A stretch of DNA of 49,446 nt from Thermanaerothrix sp. (GTDB lineage Bacteria; Synergistota; Synergistia; Synergistales; Synergistaceae). The position numbers and the translations under genes were made by a program. The stretch lies in NCBI GenBank assembly GCA_026417795.1, contig JAOACP010000014.1:1-49446 (forward strand), given 5' to 3'. Below the pieces are notes generated by a model that was not told the origin of the DNA, searched no databases, and saw only the letters and a list, made by a program, of their open reading frames with translations. Numbering within the stretch: the stretch's first letter is position 1; each line of letters starts with the position of its first letter. Below, piece after piece: positions 1-8,068 of this stretch.

Positions 1-41
1 CATTGGAGGAGCTGGGAAAATGCGGGGCAGAGAAAAGAAAA

Positions 42-66
42 CAGGGATCCCCCAAAAAGATCCCTG
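42..66 (-). terminator. Intrinsic terminator downstream of argH
   Basis: An 8-bp perfect inverted repeat (CAGGGATC at 42-49, GATCCCTG at 59-66) encloses a 9-base loop. On the minus strand the stem is followed by a T-rich run, TTTTCTTTTCT, at 31-41. It lies about 50 bases past the argH stop codon and no minus-strand gene follows inside the window. This is the best-formed terminator in the window and probably ends the transcript carrying argH. Confidence 0.8.
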
Positions 67-116
67 CCTTCGTTTAGGCTTTCACATGAGGCAACCCGTC
101 TCGTTCGTTTAGATTC

Positions 117-1529
117 TTAAGAGAGGCAACATGGGGGGGTTTCCACATCCGAAAGCCAGACGGAGAGCCTGCGCTCCCCCTCCTCCCTTTGGCGCCTCAC
201 CTCTTCCCTCGAGGTGCCGCCGTAGGTGCGCCGCCGGTCCACCGACACCTTCACGTCCAAAAGGGGCAGCAGGTCCTCCCGGGCCTCCGGGATGAAACGA
301 TTTATCTCCCCAAGGCTCAGGGACTGCAGGGGCCTTCGGTTGTCCACGCACCAGCGGACCAGCTTGCCCACCTTCTCGTGGGCCTCCCGGAAGGGCACGT
401 TCCTCACCACCAGGTACTCCGCCACGTCGGTGGCCAAGGCAAGGCCGTCCTCAAAGGCCTTAACCCCCCTGTCTTTATCCACCTGAACCCCCTCCAGCAG
501 GGCGGACAACACCGACAACACCGACTGGGTCACGTTCAAGCTCTCGAAAAGCCCCCGCTTGTCCTCCTGAAGATCCCGGTTGTAAGTCAACGGCAGCCCC
601 TTCACCATGCAAGCCAGGTCCACAAAACGCCCCAAAACGCCGGAGGCCTTGCCCCTGGAAAGCTCCAACACGTCGGGGTTCTTCTTCTGGGGCATCATGC
701 TGGAACCGGTGCAGAACTGGTCCGGCAGGTCCATCCACCCGAACTCCCGAGAGGCATATATTATGAGGTCCTCACACAGCCTGCTCCAGTGAAGCCCACA
801 GGACAGGCAGAAGTAATGCACATCCAAAAGCACGTCCCGCTGGGCCACCGTGTCCAGGCTGTTCTCCGTGGGGCCCTCAAAGCCCAGCTCCCGGGCGGTC
901 ATGAACCGGTCCAGCGGCAGCGTAGACCCCGCAAGAGCCCCGGCCCCCAACGGACACAGCCTCAAGGACCTCATGGCAAAGTCCAGCCTCTCCCCATCCC
1001 TCATAAACGCCCAGAAATGGGACATCCAGTAGTGCCCAAGGCTTATGGGCTGGGCCTGCTGAAGATGGGTGTAGCCAGGGACTATCACGTCCTCATGCCT
1101 CTTCGAAAGCTCCAAGAGGCTCCTGAGCAGCCCGCCCAAAGAGAGCTTCAAATCCCTAAGGCGCCGCCTCAGGTAAAGCCTCACCGCCGTGGCCACCTGA
1201 TCGTTCCGGCTCCTGCCGGAGTGGAGCTTGGCCCCCGAAGGCCCCACCTTGGCGGTAAGACGGGCCTCCACGTTCATGTGCACGTCCTCAAGACACGGAT
1301 CCGGCACAAACTCACCGGATCTTACCTCCTCCAGGATCTCAAGAAGGCCCCCCTCTATCAAGGCCAGGTCCTCCTCGGATATTATCCCCACTTGACGCAA
1401 CATCCTAGCGTGGGCAATGCTGCCCCTTATGTCGTCCTCCGCAAGACACCAGTCCAGGTCCAGCGACTGGGTGAAATCCCTCACCCGCTCGTCCGTGTCA
1501 GCCTTGAAACGGCCCTTCCACAAAAGCAT
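117..1529 (-). CDS. argH: Argininosuccinate lyase
   Basis: This enzyme splits argininosuccinate into arginine and fumarate, the last step of arginine biosynthesis, in the cytosol. The 470-residue length is normal for ArgH. The N-terminus reads MLLWKGRF, close to the usual ALWGGRF start. HSGRSRNDQVAT and the fumarase/aspartase signature GSSMMPQKKNPD are both present. The reading frame stays open far upstream to 1961, but that extension overlaps the gene before it and has no ArgH similarity, so the ATG at 1529 was chosen; a GTG directly before it is also possible. It starts 8 bases after the stop of the DUF501 gene and is the last gene of the run. Its place beside S1 and DUF501 genes rather than other arg genes suggests operon convenience, not shared function. 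Confidence 0.96.
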   Translation of the reverse strand: MLLWKGRFKADTDERVRDFTQSLDLDWCLAEDDIRGSIAHARMLRQVGIISEEDLALIEGGLLEILEEVRSGEFVPDPCLEDVHMNVEARLTAKVGPSGAKLHSGRSRNDQVATAVRLYLRRRLRDLKLSLGGLLRSLLELSKRHEDVIVPGYTHLQQAQPISLGHYWMSHFWAFMRDGERLDFAMRSLRLCPLGAGALAGSTLPLDRFMTARELGFEGPTENSLDTVAQRDVLLDVHYFCLSCGLHWSRLCEDLIIYASREFGWMDLPDQFCTGSSMMPQKKNPDVLELSRGKASGVLGRFVDLACMVKGLPLTYNRDLQEDKRGLFESLNVTQSVLSVLSALLEGVQVDKDRGVKAFEDGLALATDVAEYLVVRNVPFREAHEKVGKLVRWCVDNRRPLQSLSLGEINRFIPEAREDLLPLLDVKVSVDRRRTYGGTSREEVRRQREEGERRLSVWLSDVETPPCCLS

Positions 1530-1537
1530 CACCCCCG

Positions 1538-2125
1538 CTACCCTCTTCCTTGGGAGAAGCCGCACCTCCCGTCGGAACAGCCCATGTCCCCCACCTCCAA
1601 GGAAAGATGGGATCCCAAGGGATGATAACCCAACCCAAGGAACGACCCCACCTGCAGGTGAAGACACTTGGCGCCGAAAGAACCGGAGAAGTCGGTGCCT
1701 CCCATGCCCTTGCTGAGCACGGGAATAGCCAGCTCCGACCTCTTCCTCATCAAAGACCACTCCGAAGGCGTGAGAAGAGCCCTCCGGACCATACGGTGCA
1801 TCCGGTGGTAGTCCCTCATGGCCTCCACGTCCCTTCTCATCCTGGCCTCCAGGCGGGCAACCCCGCCGGCGGACTCCAACTGGGAACACCGATCCATCAG
1901 GTAGGGACAAACCAGCCAAAAAGAGGTGGGAAACGGCCCCTTCCTCGACAGAGGGCCGCACAACAACACCCTAGGGAAACCCCAGGGACACAGGGCGCAA
2001 AAACCCCTCACCACCGACCGGTCCCTTATCCTTACGGGGTAACTCCAGGATACCCCAAGATGATCCACCGGAACGTAGAAAACCGGGGGGCAGCCGCCCC
2101 CCGGCACCAGAACCCTTAAGGTCAT
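1538..2125 (-). CDS. DUF501 family protein
   Basis: A 195-residue protein of unknown function. By eye it matches the DUF501 family, for example mycobacterial Rv1025: a Cys-containing stretch before FPTSFWLVCPYL, then SQLESAGG, a central YHRMH segment, GMGG, and a C-terminal KCLHLQ...YHPLG block that parallels KCLH...NPLG in that family. It carries about ten cysteines, including the pair FCALC, which could bind a metal; that is inference. No signal peptide or membrane segment is seen. The ATG overlaps the stop of the S1-domain gene as ATGA, so translation is probably coupled. In actinobacteria DUF501 genes also sit in housekeeping clusters, but no biochemical role is known to me. Confidence 0.78.
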   Translation of the reverse strand: MTLRVLVPGGGCPPVFYVPVDHLGVSWSYPVRIRDRSVVRGFCALCPWGFPRVLLCGPLSRKGPFPTSFWLVCPYLMDRCSQLESAGGVARLEARMRRDVEAMRDYHRMHRMVRRALLTPSEWSLMRKRSELAIPVLSKGMGGTDFSGSFGAKCLHLQVGSFLGLGYHPLGSHLSLEVGDMGCSDGRCGFSQGRG

Positions 2126-2541
2126 CGCTTCCCGGTCTTCCTCTTCCCCCCTCGGGAATCCTTCATCTTGCTGTTGAGGTCGGCTATCTTCTCATCGCTG
2201 GCTTTCAAGAACATGGAGAGCTTCTTCTCGAAGTCCATCTCCTGACCACCGGCGCTTCGCTGCTGAGGCTTGGGCTCCCTGGGCTTCAGCGCCTTTATGG
2301 AGAGGTCTATGCGACCCCTCTCATCGATCTTGATCACCTTGGCGGTGACCTTCTGCTGAAGCTCCAGAACGTCCTCCACCTTCTTGACGTAGCTGTGGGA
2401 AAGCTCCGATATGTGCACCATCGCCTTCTGGCCGTTCTCCAGCCTCACGAAGGCCCCGTAGGGAGCTATGTGCTCCACAGTCCCGGTAACCACGTCCCCA
2501 ACGTTCACCCCAGCAGCCATTACCGTCTTCTCTTCCACCAT
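2122..2541 (-). CDS. S1-domain RNA-binding protein (YabR/GSP13-like)
   Basis: A 139-residue protein with one S1 RNA-binding fold over about residues 12-87. The fold is marked by VGDVVTGTVEHIAPYGAFV, the HISELS motif and a DERGRIDLSIKAL end, all typical of S1 domains. The tail is charged and Lys/Arg-rich, suited to RNA or ribosome contact. Family relatives such as YabR and general stress protein 13 associate with ribosomes or act in translation under stress; the exact role here is unknown. The ATG at 2541 has GGAGGG about 11 bases upstream. A second ATG at codon 8 (2520) is possible because it begins closer to the domain. The gene overlaps the DUF501 gene downstream. Confidence 0.85.
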   Translation of the reverse strand: MVEEKTVMAAGVNVGDVVTGTVEHIAPYGAFVRLENGQKAMVHISELSHSYVKKVEDVLELQQKVTAKVIKIDERGRIDLSIKALKPREPKPQQRSAGGQEMDFEKKLSMFLKASDEKIADLNSKMKDSRGGKRKTGKR

Positions 2542-2590
2542 GTGCCGCTCGACCCTCCAGTTTTATCGTCTTCTCCCTCCAGGGGGAAAC

Positions 2591-3160
2591 CTAAAGCCAT
2601 ATCCACCTGACCGGATCCTCCGCCCCAAATACCCTCACCATGAGGAGCCGAACGGACCTCTCCCGCGACGGACCATCGCGGTACCACAGGAGCAACCTGC
2701 CAGACCTCTTGTCCAAAACACTCCGCTTCACAAGCCCCCTGATTATAGGGTAGAACACCGCCATAACGCTAGCCCCCTTGATCTCCAGGGCACAGTACCT
2801 TATCCGGTTGCTCCTCTCCTGGGGAAGGCCGGCCACCCTCTCCAAACCGCCCACCACCCGTCCCCGCAACCCCAAGGGGACGCCCTTAACCGCCGCCTCG
2901 TAGACATGAAGCCCCCCGAACACCCTTACCGCCTTGGGGTCGAAGAGCCATCTACCGGGGCTTTCCACCCGCATCCTGCCCCACTTAACAAATGAGGCCT
3001 CCACAACCCGGGGTGACAACCCCATGGACCTGACCCGAACGTCACGGCCCCCCCTAAGGCTTAAAACCTCGCACCCTCGGGCCACAGCCCAGGATCTAAC
3101 CTTAACCCTGCCCAGGAACAGACGGCTTAAGGCCCCTAGAATACCCTCAATGGAATCCAT
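2591..3160 (-). CDS. Hypothetical protein, basic, 189 residues
   Basis: Not recognised. The protein is 189 residues, very rich in Arg and Val/Leu, with a strongly basic character and repeated short hydrophobic strands, which suggests a compact beta-rich fold that might contact nucleic acid or membrane lipid; this is only inference. No signal peptide, no clear membrane helix and no known motif were seen. Its ATG overlaps the stop of the 181-residue gene before it as TGATG, so the two are probably co-translated. It belongs to the string of genes after fapA at the end of the flagellar operon. Codon use looks like its neighbours, so it does not look recently acquired. Confidence 0.6.
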   Translation of the reverse strand: MDSIEGILGALSRLFLGRVKVRSWAVARGCEVLSLRGGRDVRVRSMGLSPRVVEASFVKWGRMRVESPGRWLFDPKAVRVFGGLHVYEAAVKGVPLGLRGRVVGGLERVAGLPQERSNRIRYCALEIKGASVMAVFYPIIRGLVKRSVLDKRSGRLLLWYRDGPSRERSVRLLMVRVFGAEDPVRWIWL

Positions 3161-3705
3161 CAGATCGGCTCGTCCCTCAAGGCCTCTAAAGCCCTGGATA
3201 TCCGCCCGAAGGGCTCTAAAACCTCCATGGTCTCCCCAAGGGACACCAGGCTATCGGAAACCTTCTTTATCTGCTGCACCTGATCCTTGGTGACCGTCAC
3301 CCTTAAGGGCGAGCTTATGGGGTCCACCTGAAGCAGGAACTCAACCTCCCCCTGCATCTCCACGTGCCCCGCCCTCTCAAGGGGCGAGAGGGCGGTCCCC
3401 TCCACCGCCACCGCCAGGACCTTGCCGTGCCGCCGAACCGCCCCCAGCAGCTCCGGATCTTTGACTATCCAGATGGCGGGCTTGGACTCCACCGCCTCCG
3501 CAAGGCTCTTCACTATCACGTCCTCCCTCAGGTACACCTCCAGGGCGCCACCGTAAAGGATCCTCTCTATCTTGGTGGGACGCAGGGGCTCCGTGTACCT
3601 AAAGTCCACCGGCACCCCCCGGGAGTCCACCACCAAAGCGGCCCCAAGGTATAGCCCGTCCCTCTCCTCCACCACCATGTAACCGGCAGTCAAACCGGAA
3701 GACAT
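3160..3705 (-). CDS. Hypothetical protein, 181 residues
   Basis: Not recognised. The 181-residue protein begins with a beta-rich region (GYMVVEERDGLYLGAALVVD) and has a central segment that resembles an alpha/beta domain, followed by a C-terminal helical part (about residues 135-180) with spaced Leu/Val/Ile. No signal peptide or membrane helix is evident. It lies 97 bases after the 102-residue gene and overlaps the next gene by TGATG. The position just downstream of sigma-28 and FapA genes suggests that it is transcribed with the flagellar operon, but the hairpin at 3748-3765 could reduce that read-through. Confidence 0.6.
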   Translation of the reverse strand: MSSGLTAGYMVVEERDGLYLGAALVVDSRGVPVDFRYTEPLRPTKIERILYGGALEVYLREDVIVKSLAEAVESKPAIWIVKDPELLGAVRRHGKVLAVAVEGTALSPLERAGHVEMQGEVEFLLQVDPISSPLRVTVTKDQVQQIKKVSDSLVSLGETMEVLEPFGRISRALEALRDEPI

Positions 3706-3735
3706 AAGCTAAACAGCCCCTTCTCTCACCATAAA

Positions 3736-3765
3736 CAAAAATCGAACGCCACCACCAAGGGCGGC
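3736..3765 (-). terminator. Weak terminator-like hairpin
   Basis: On the minus strand GCCGCC and GGTGGC (3760-3765 and 3748-3753) can form a 6-bp stem with one G-U pair and a 6-base loop. A T-run (GATTTTTG, 3736-3743) follows four bases later. It lies between the stop of the 102-residue gene and the start of the 181-residue gene. The stem is short and the T-run is offset, so it may only attenuate transcription. Confidence 0.3.
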
Positions 3766-3802
3766 TCCAAAAAGCTCACCCCCGCAAACCAAGAACAAAG
3801 CA

Positions 3803-4111
3803 TCAGCCGTAGGCCTCAAAGGAGGTTCCAGCCCCTCCGGGCTTCTTATCCTCGCCAGGCCCGCCTTTCCTGCCGCCCCCACGGCGCTCCCGGCGGCCCC
3901 CGGACTGCCTCTTATCCGCCGCCTCCACGGGCCTCTCGGAGGCCGTCTTCGACGCCTCCTGAAGCCGCCTCCGCTCCTCCTCCCGGCGCTTTTCAACCTC
4001 CACCTGCCGGGACGCAAGGGACGCAAGGGACACCGGGTCCTTCGGCCCCTCCTGGGCCCTCTGCTCCAGGTTCCACATGGAAAGATGCCAATCCACCGGC
4101 CGCAAGGACAC
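3803..4111 (-). CDS. Hypothetical charged coiled-coil protein, 102 residues
   Basis: Not recognised. The 102-residue protein has a short ordered N-terminus (residues 1-30), then a Glu/Arg-rich helix likely to be coiled coil (about residues 34-65), then a low-complexity Gly/Arg/Lys tail. Such proteins often act as small adaptor or RNA-contacting proteins, but no function can be assigned. The GTG at 4111 was chosen because GGGGGTG lies six bases upstream and it follows the fapA stop by 12 bases. An overlapping frame at 3709-4026 is mostly Arg/Gly low complexity and is rejected as a shadow. Confidence 0.6.
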   Translation of the reverse strand: MSLRPVDWHLSMWNLEQRAQEGPKDPVSLASLASRQVEVEKRREEERRRLQEASKTASERPVEAADKRQSGGRRERRGGGRKGGPGEDKKPGGAGTSFEAYG

Positions 4112-4123
4112 CTAAAACACCCC

Positions 4124-5716
4124 CTAGTAGTCGAAGGGCTTTATCCGGATCTCCCCCTCCTCCACGAGGAAGGTCACGAAGCGCTGGTCATCCCGTACTA
4201 TGTAGTTCATGCCCCTTATGGACACCACCACCCCGTTGTGGCAGACCCCCTTCACCCGGACCTTGCCCACCGCCTTGCTCCGCTCCATCTCCTCCTCTAT
4301 GGCCTTAAGCCGACCCTCCGAAAGGGACACCTGCCCCTGAAGCTGAAACTTGGCCCTGGTGAGCCTCACCATGAGGGCCCGCTTCTGGTCGTCAAGGAGG
4401 TTCCGCTCCTCCATCTTCTTGAGATACCCCAGGTTGGTGTCCACCTCCGCCATCTTGACCTTCAGATCCCTAAGGGCCTCGGTGAGCCTCTTCCGCTCCT
4501 CCATCAGCTCCGGAGGCACCCCCACCACCACCTCGGTCCTGGTGCCCATGTCGCTGCCCAGGGTCTCACAGACCACCTCAAGGCCCGCCTGAACCCGGCC
4601 GCCCACTATCTGCCCCTTCTTGCTGCCCTGGACCACCACGGCCCCACGGGCGGACACCAGACTGTGGGTTATGGCCTCGGATACGTATACGTCTCCGCCG
4701 GACACCACCTTGGCCTGGTCTATGTACGGACACCTTATGTCACCCTTGGCCTCCAAAACTGCCTTGCCGGTGCCACGCACCCCCACCTTCAGGTTCATGG
4801 CCCCCTCGCTTGACAGGAAAGCCCCCTCCACAACCCCCTCCACGAAGAGGTCCCCGCCGGCCTTCACGGAGAATCCCTCCCGGACGGAACCGTGAACCAC
4901 CACGGGACCCACGAACTGGATGTTCCCAACCCCGTAGTCCACGTCACCCTTGACCTCGAAGATGGGGGACACGCAGAGCTTGCCGTCCTTTATGGACACA
5001 TGGCCGTCCTGGGCGGCGTAAAGCCGGGTCCTGTCCTCCGAAAGCTCCGTTCCAGGACCGGCGGGAAGGTTCTTGTCCTTCCCCACCTGGGCCTTCACAG
5101 GCTTACCCATCAAGGTGATACCGTCGGCGCCTTGAACCGGCGGCAGCTTCTCCGCCAGCTCCTGCCCCTTTAGGACGTTTATGACCGTGCCGAGGTCCTT
5201 CATGTCCACCCGGCTCCCCTCGCCGGTCTCCTTAGGCTTAAGGCGCTGAAGGTCTATCTTGTAGTTTATGACCGCATCCCTGCCGTGGACCGCCTCCCGG
5301 CCTTTGGCCACCTCCACCCACTGCCTCATGTGCATGCCCCGAGAGAGCTCCTCCAGCACCTCATGCTTTATGCCCTCCACCACGCCATGCTCCTTTAGAA
5401 ACCTCTCCAGGTGCTCCACGCTGGGCAAGGGCAAAGGCCCCAACGGGGGTATGACCCGGATGGAACAGCTCATGGCGTCCTCGGAGATCCTTATCTCCAC
5501 CTCCGCAGGCCGATCAAGTTCCGGTTTGCGATCCGCGATCTTCACCGGCTCACCGGTCCGCTCCTGAACCGCCTTGGCCACCGCCTGGCCGTCGTAGTCC
5601 TCTATCCTCCGCTCCTTCAAGAGGGCCACCACGTCCGAAAGGGTCACATCCCCCTCCGGGTTCACCACCAAGAACATGCCCTCGTCGGTGACCTTAAGCC
5701 TGAAAAACCCTTCCAA
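4124..5716 (-). CDS. FapA family polymer-forming protein (DUF342)
   Basis: A 530-residue DUF342/FapA protein. After an N-terminal domain of about 170 residues, the centre carries the family's right-handed beta-helix-like repeats (for example VKGDVDYGVGNIQFVGPVVV and VKAGGDLFVEGVVEG), then a long coiled coil (about residues 395-475), then a small C-terminal beta domain. The family is called polymer-forming; its role is poorly defined, though such genes often sit next to flagellar sigma factor genes and a regulatory or cytoskeleton-like role has been proposed. The TTG at 5716 is preferred because GGGGGGTG lies seven bases upstream; a GTG at 5749 would add 11 residues (cysteine- and glycine-rich) without a good ribosome site. 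Confidence 0.85.
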   Translation of the reverse strand: MEGFFRLKVTDEGMFLVVNPEGDVTLSDVVALLKERRIEDYDGQAVAKAVQERTGEPVKIADRKPELDRPAEVEIRISEDAMSCSIRVIPPLGPLPLPSVEHLERFLKEHGVVEGIKHEVLEELSRGMHMRQWVEVAKGREAVHGRDAVINYKIDLQRLKPKETGEGSRVDMKDLGTVINVLKGQELAEKLPPVQGADGITLMGKPVKAQVGKDKNLPAGPGTELSEDRTRLYAAQDGHVSIKDGKLCVSPIFEVKGDVDYGVGNIQFVGPVVVHGSVREGFSVKAGGDLFVEGVVEGAFLSSEGAMNLKVGVRGTGKAVLEAKGDIRCPYIDQAKVVSGGDVYVSEAITHSLVSARGAVVVQGSKKGQIVGGRVQAGLEVVCETLGSDMGTRTEVVVGVPPELMEERKRLTEALRDLKVKMAEVDTNLGYLKKMEERNLLDDQKRALMVRLTRAKFQLQGQVSLSEGRLKAIEEEMERSKAVGKVRVKGVCHNGVVVSIRGMNYIVRDDQRFVTFLVEEGEIRIKPFDY

Positions 5717-5753
5717 CCCGCCACACCCCCCGCCAACTGGTAAAACCACAACG

Positions 5754-6497
5754 CTACAGCAACCTGGAACGAAGCATGCCTATCGCCTTGCCGTGCAGCT
5801 GGGAAGCCCTTGACTCCGTAACCCCCAGAACCTCCCCTATCTCCTTTAGGGTAAGGCCCTCCTCGTAGTAAAGGGAAAGCAGAAGCCGCTCCCTCTCGGG
5901 CAGCTCCTCCAGAGCCCTCCGGACCCTCTCGCGCTCCTCCTTGAACTCCACCTCCTCGGCGGGGGAAGGGGATGGGTCCTCCAAAAGGCCGTCCCGCTTA
6001 ACCTCCCCCTCCTCAAGGGAGAGCACCTCGTCCAGGGAAACCAGATAGCACCTTCCCGCTATCTCCAAGAGCTCCCTATAGCTCTTTTCGTTCATCCCAA
6101 GCCTCTCCATTAGGGCCCCGTCGTCCTGGGGGATGCCCATGGAGTAAAGCTCCTCCATGGCCTTCTCAAGGCGCTGTAGCTTCTCCCTGCCGTTCCGAGA
6201 TATCCAGTCGTAGCGCCTCAGCTCATCCAGTATGGCCCCCCTGATGCGGGGAACCGCGAAGGTCTGAAAACAAAAACCCCTGGAGGGGTCAAAACGATCC
6301 AAGGCCTCCAAAAGCCCCATGGCCCCAAAGCTCAAGATGTCGTCGTAATCAAGCCCCGGCGGGGGGGTCACCGACATCCTAGCGGCCACGTACTTCACCA
6401 GGGGCAGGTAACGCTTAACAACCCTCTCCCGGTTCTCAGGAGAGGGGTTCTTCATGTAATCATCCCACAGGGCGCGGTCAGAGGCCTCCATGGACAA
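5754..6497 (-). CDS. fliA: Flagellar sigma-28 factor (FliA/SigD)
   Basis: A 247-residue RNA polymerase sigma factor of the sigma-28 class, which directs late flagellar, motility and chemotaxis genes. Region 2 is seen in YLPLVKYVAARM, DYDDILSFGAMGLLEALDRFDP and FQTFAVPRIRGAILDELRRYDW, the last being very typical of FliA. Region 4 with a helix-turn-helix is seen in ELPERERLLLSLYYEEGLTL and EIGEVLGVTESRASQLH. The TTG at 6497 has GGGGGTG six bases upstream; an ATG two codons later (6491) is the alternative. It closes the fla/che run, as sigD does in Bacillus subtilis. No anti-sigma factor (flgM) gene is present in the window. Confidence 0.95.
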   Translation of the reverse strand: MSMEASDRALWDDYMKNPSPENRERVVKRYLPLVKYVAARMSVTPPPGLDYDDILSFGAMGLLEALDRFDPSRGFCFQTFAVPRIRGAILDELRRYDWISRNGREKLQRLEKAMEELYSMGIPQDDGALMERLGMNEKSYRELLEIAGRCYLVSLDEVLSLEEGEVKRDGLLEDPSPSPAEEVEFKEERERVRRALEELPERERLLLSLYYEEGLTLKEIGEVLGVTESRASQLHGKAIGMLRSRLL

Positions 6498-6502
6498 CTA
6501 CG

Positions 6503-7561
6503 TCACCCCCTAAGCGCCATTATGAGGACCAAAAGGAACAGCACAAGGACCCCCAAAACCACCGCCGCAACCCCAGGCCCCCCTCTGGCGGCCCTCACCG
6601 GCTCCTGGGCGACCCTTATCTTCATGTCCTTGGACATCTTGAAGACCGCAGATATCCCTTCGGACACCGCCAGCTTAACCACCGCGTCGCCCCCCTTGGT
6701 CTGCTCCACCGCCTCCACCGGGAACTCCACCCTCCTGCCGGCCCGGGCCACAAAGCGGCTTATAAGACGACCCACGGAACTGGAGTCGTCCAAGTCCACC
6801 GGCACCAGATCCCCAACCTTCAAATCCCCAACGCTCTTGCCCCTCACCGGGTCCAGCTGGGGTTTGCAGTGGAGGGTTATCTCCGCAAGCTTCGGCCTCT
6901 CGGCCTCCGGTTTCGGCTCCTCCCGCTGGGGCTCCTTAGGCTTCCCCAAGGGGGACATCTCCAAACGTATCCGGTGGAACCTCTCAACCTCTATGGAGCA
7001 CACCATGTCCAGCTTGTAGGCCTGGGATAGGGCCTCCTTAAAGGCCTGGACCTTGGAGCTCACGGCGGACGGGTCCTTGAACAGGGTGTTCAACGCGGTG
7101 GGGGGAAACATGCGCTCCAACAGCCCCTCCAGCTGCCTGTAGGCACCCCTGTCAGGGGACATGGGAAGGGACCTTATGGCGGACCTCACCGCCTCCCAGC
7201 CGGCGGACACATCGAAGGAGTCCGGCACACCCCCGGACCCCACCCAGAAGCTGAGATCCAGCACCTCACCGGTGACGCCCTGGGCCACGTAACAAAAGAC
7301 CCCCTGCAGGTCTCCCCTGCGGCGGGTCTCAAAACGGCCCTTCACGGCCACGTAGGTAGGGGCCGCGGCCATGAGCATGGCCACCGCCTTATCCTGGTCC
7401 ACCCCGGAGGCGGATATGGCCTTGAGCACGCTCTCCTTTGAACACCCAAGAAGAGATGCCAGATCCTCCACCACGTCCGAGGGGATCAGGTTAACCAGGC
7501 TCTCCGGAACCGATCCCCCAATGTCGCCCCCAGGGCCTGTCTCAATCCTTCCTTCAACCAT
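6503..7561 (-). CDS. Hypothetical tail-anchored protein in the flagellar operon
   Basis: Not recognised. The 352-residue protein has a small N-terminal helical segment (residues 24-66, LIPSDVVEDLASLLGC onward) that looks like a UBA/TS-N-type three-helix unit. A globular region to about 210 follows, then a Pro/Glu/Lys-rich linker (about 212-232), then a second domain (about 233-320) with several V/L-rich beta strands around a VGDLKVGDLVPVDL segment. The C-terminus is one strong membrane helix (VAAVVLGVLVLFLLVLIMAL) right at the end, so most of the protein would sit in the cytoplasm. It lies between cheD and the sigma-28 gene, close to where Bacillus keeps swrB after sigD. A role in flagellar assembly or export control is only a guess. 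Confidence 0.7.
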   Translation of the reverse strand: MVEGRIETGPGGDIGGSVPESLVNLIPSDVVEDLASLLGCSKESVLKAISASGVDQDKAVAMLMAAAPTYVAVKGRFETRRRGDLQGVFCYVAQGVTGEVLDLSFWVGSGGVPDSFDVSAGWEAVRSAIRSLPMSPDRGAYRQLEGLLERMFPPTALNTLFKDPSAVSSKVQAFKEALSQAYKLDMVCSIEVERFHRIRLEMSPLGKPKEPQREEPKPEAERPKLAEITLHCKPQLDPVRGKSVGDLKVGDLVPVDLDDSSSVGRLISRFVARAGRRVEFPVEAVEQTKGGDAVVKLAVSEGISAVFKMSKDMKIRVAQEPVRAARGGPGVAAVVLGVLVLFLLVLIMALRG

Positions 7562-7576
7562 GACGACTAAGCTTGC

Positions 7577-8065
7577 CTACAGCTCCTTGACCCCGGTGCC
7601 CAGGGTCTTAACCACCAACACCCACGTGTCGGTGGAGAACTCCACGCTGCGCCCCTTGTTGCCACCCACGTCGGAGGCCACCAGGGGAACCCCGAACTTC
7701 GCGAGCATCGCAGAGGTGGCCTCCACGTTCCGCTGGCCCACCGCAAGGAGGGAGCTCTCCTTGCCAGGGATGTTGAACATCTGGGCACCCCCCGCCATCT
7801 TCGCCTTCAGCTGGGACTTGTTAACCCCAAGATCCCTCAACTTGTCCATCATGAGGGGCACCGCCGTGTCGGCGAACTTGCCGGGCTTCAAGACCTCCTT
7901 GGCATCCCTGCTGTCGGGCAGCATTATGTGAGCCATGGCGGCCACCTTGGAGGACTGGTCGTATATCACCAAGCCGATGCAGGACCCAAGCCCCAAGGTT
8001 ATCAGCGTGGCCGGGTGCCTAACCGCCACCAGATCCGCCATCCCTACGTGTATAGCGGAGGACAT
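7577..8065 (-). CDS. cheD: Chemoreceptor glutamine deamidase CheD
   Basis: CheD deamidates glutamines on chemoreceptors and binds CheC, linking receptor state to CheY-P level. The 162-residue protein has the family's catalytic residues: Thr23, Cys29 in TLGLGSCIGL and His46 in AMAHIMLP, spaced as in Thermotoga CheD (Thr21, Cys27, His44). The glycine-rich MAGGAQMF and the later ASDVGGNKGRSVEF segments are also typical. It starts 3 bases after the cheC stop, consistent with joint function and coupled translation. The ATG at 8065 fits the family length. Confidence 0.96.
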   Translation of the reverse strand: MSSAIHVGMADLVAVRHPATLITLGLGSCIGLVIYDQSSKVAAMAHIMLPDSRDAKEVLKPGKFADTAVPLMMDKLRDLGVNKSQLKAKMAGGAQMFNIPGKESSLLAVGQRNVEATSAMLAKFGVPLVASDVGGNKGRSVEFSTDTWVLVVKTLGTGVKEL

Positions 8066-8068
8066 GGG

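Noticed and set aside
70-112. Repeated TCGTTTAG near the left end
   Set aside because: Two 8-base copies in a short AT-richer stretch; no pairing or spacing that suggests a site.
189-1625. Long plus-strand open frame opposite argH and the DUF501 gene
   Set aside because: It is the antisense of argH, Pro/His/Gln-rich and without any known motif. The same applies to all long plus-strand frames (for example 8924-10723 opposite cheA and 14868-16094 opposite flhA), which arise from high GC at codon position three.
1530-1961. N-terminal extension of argH
   Set aside because: It overlaps the DUF501 gene in another frame and lacks similarity to ArgH; the normal start MLLWKGRF is at 1529.
3709-4026. 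105-residue Arg/Gly-rich frame
   Set aside because: It overlaps the 102-residue gene and is low complexity with no good ribosome site.
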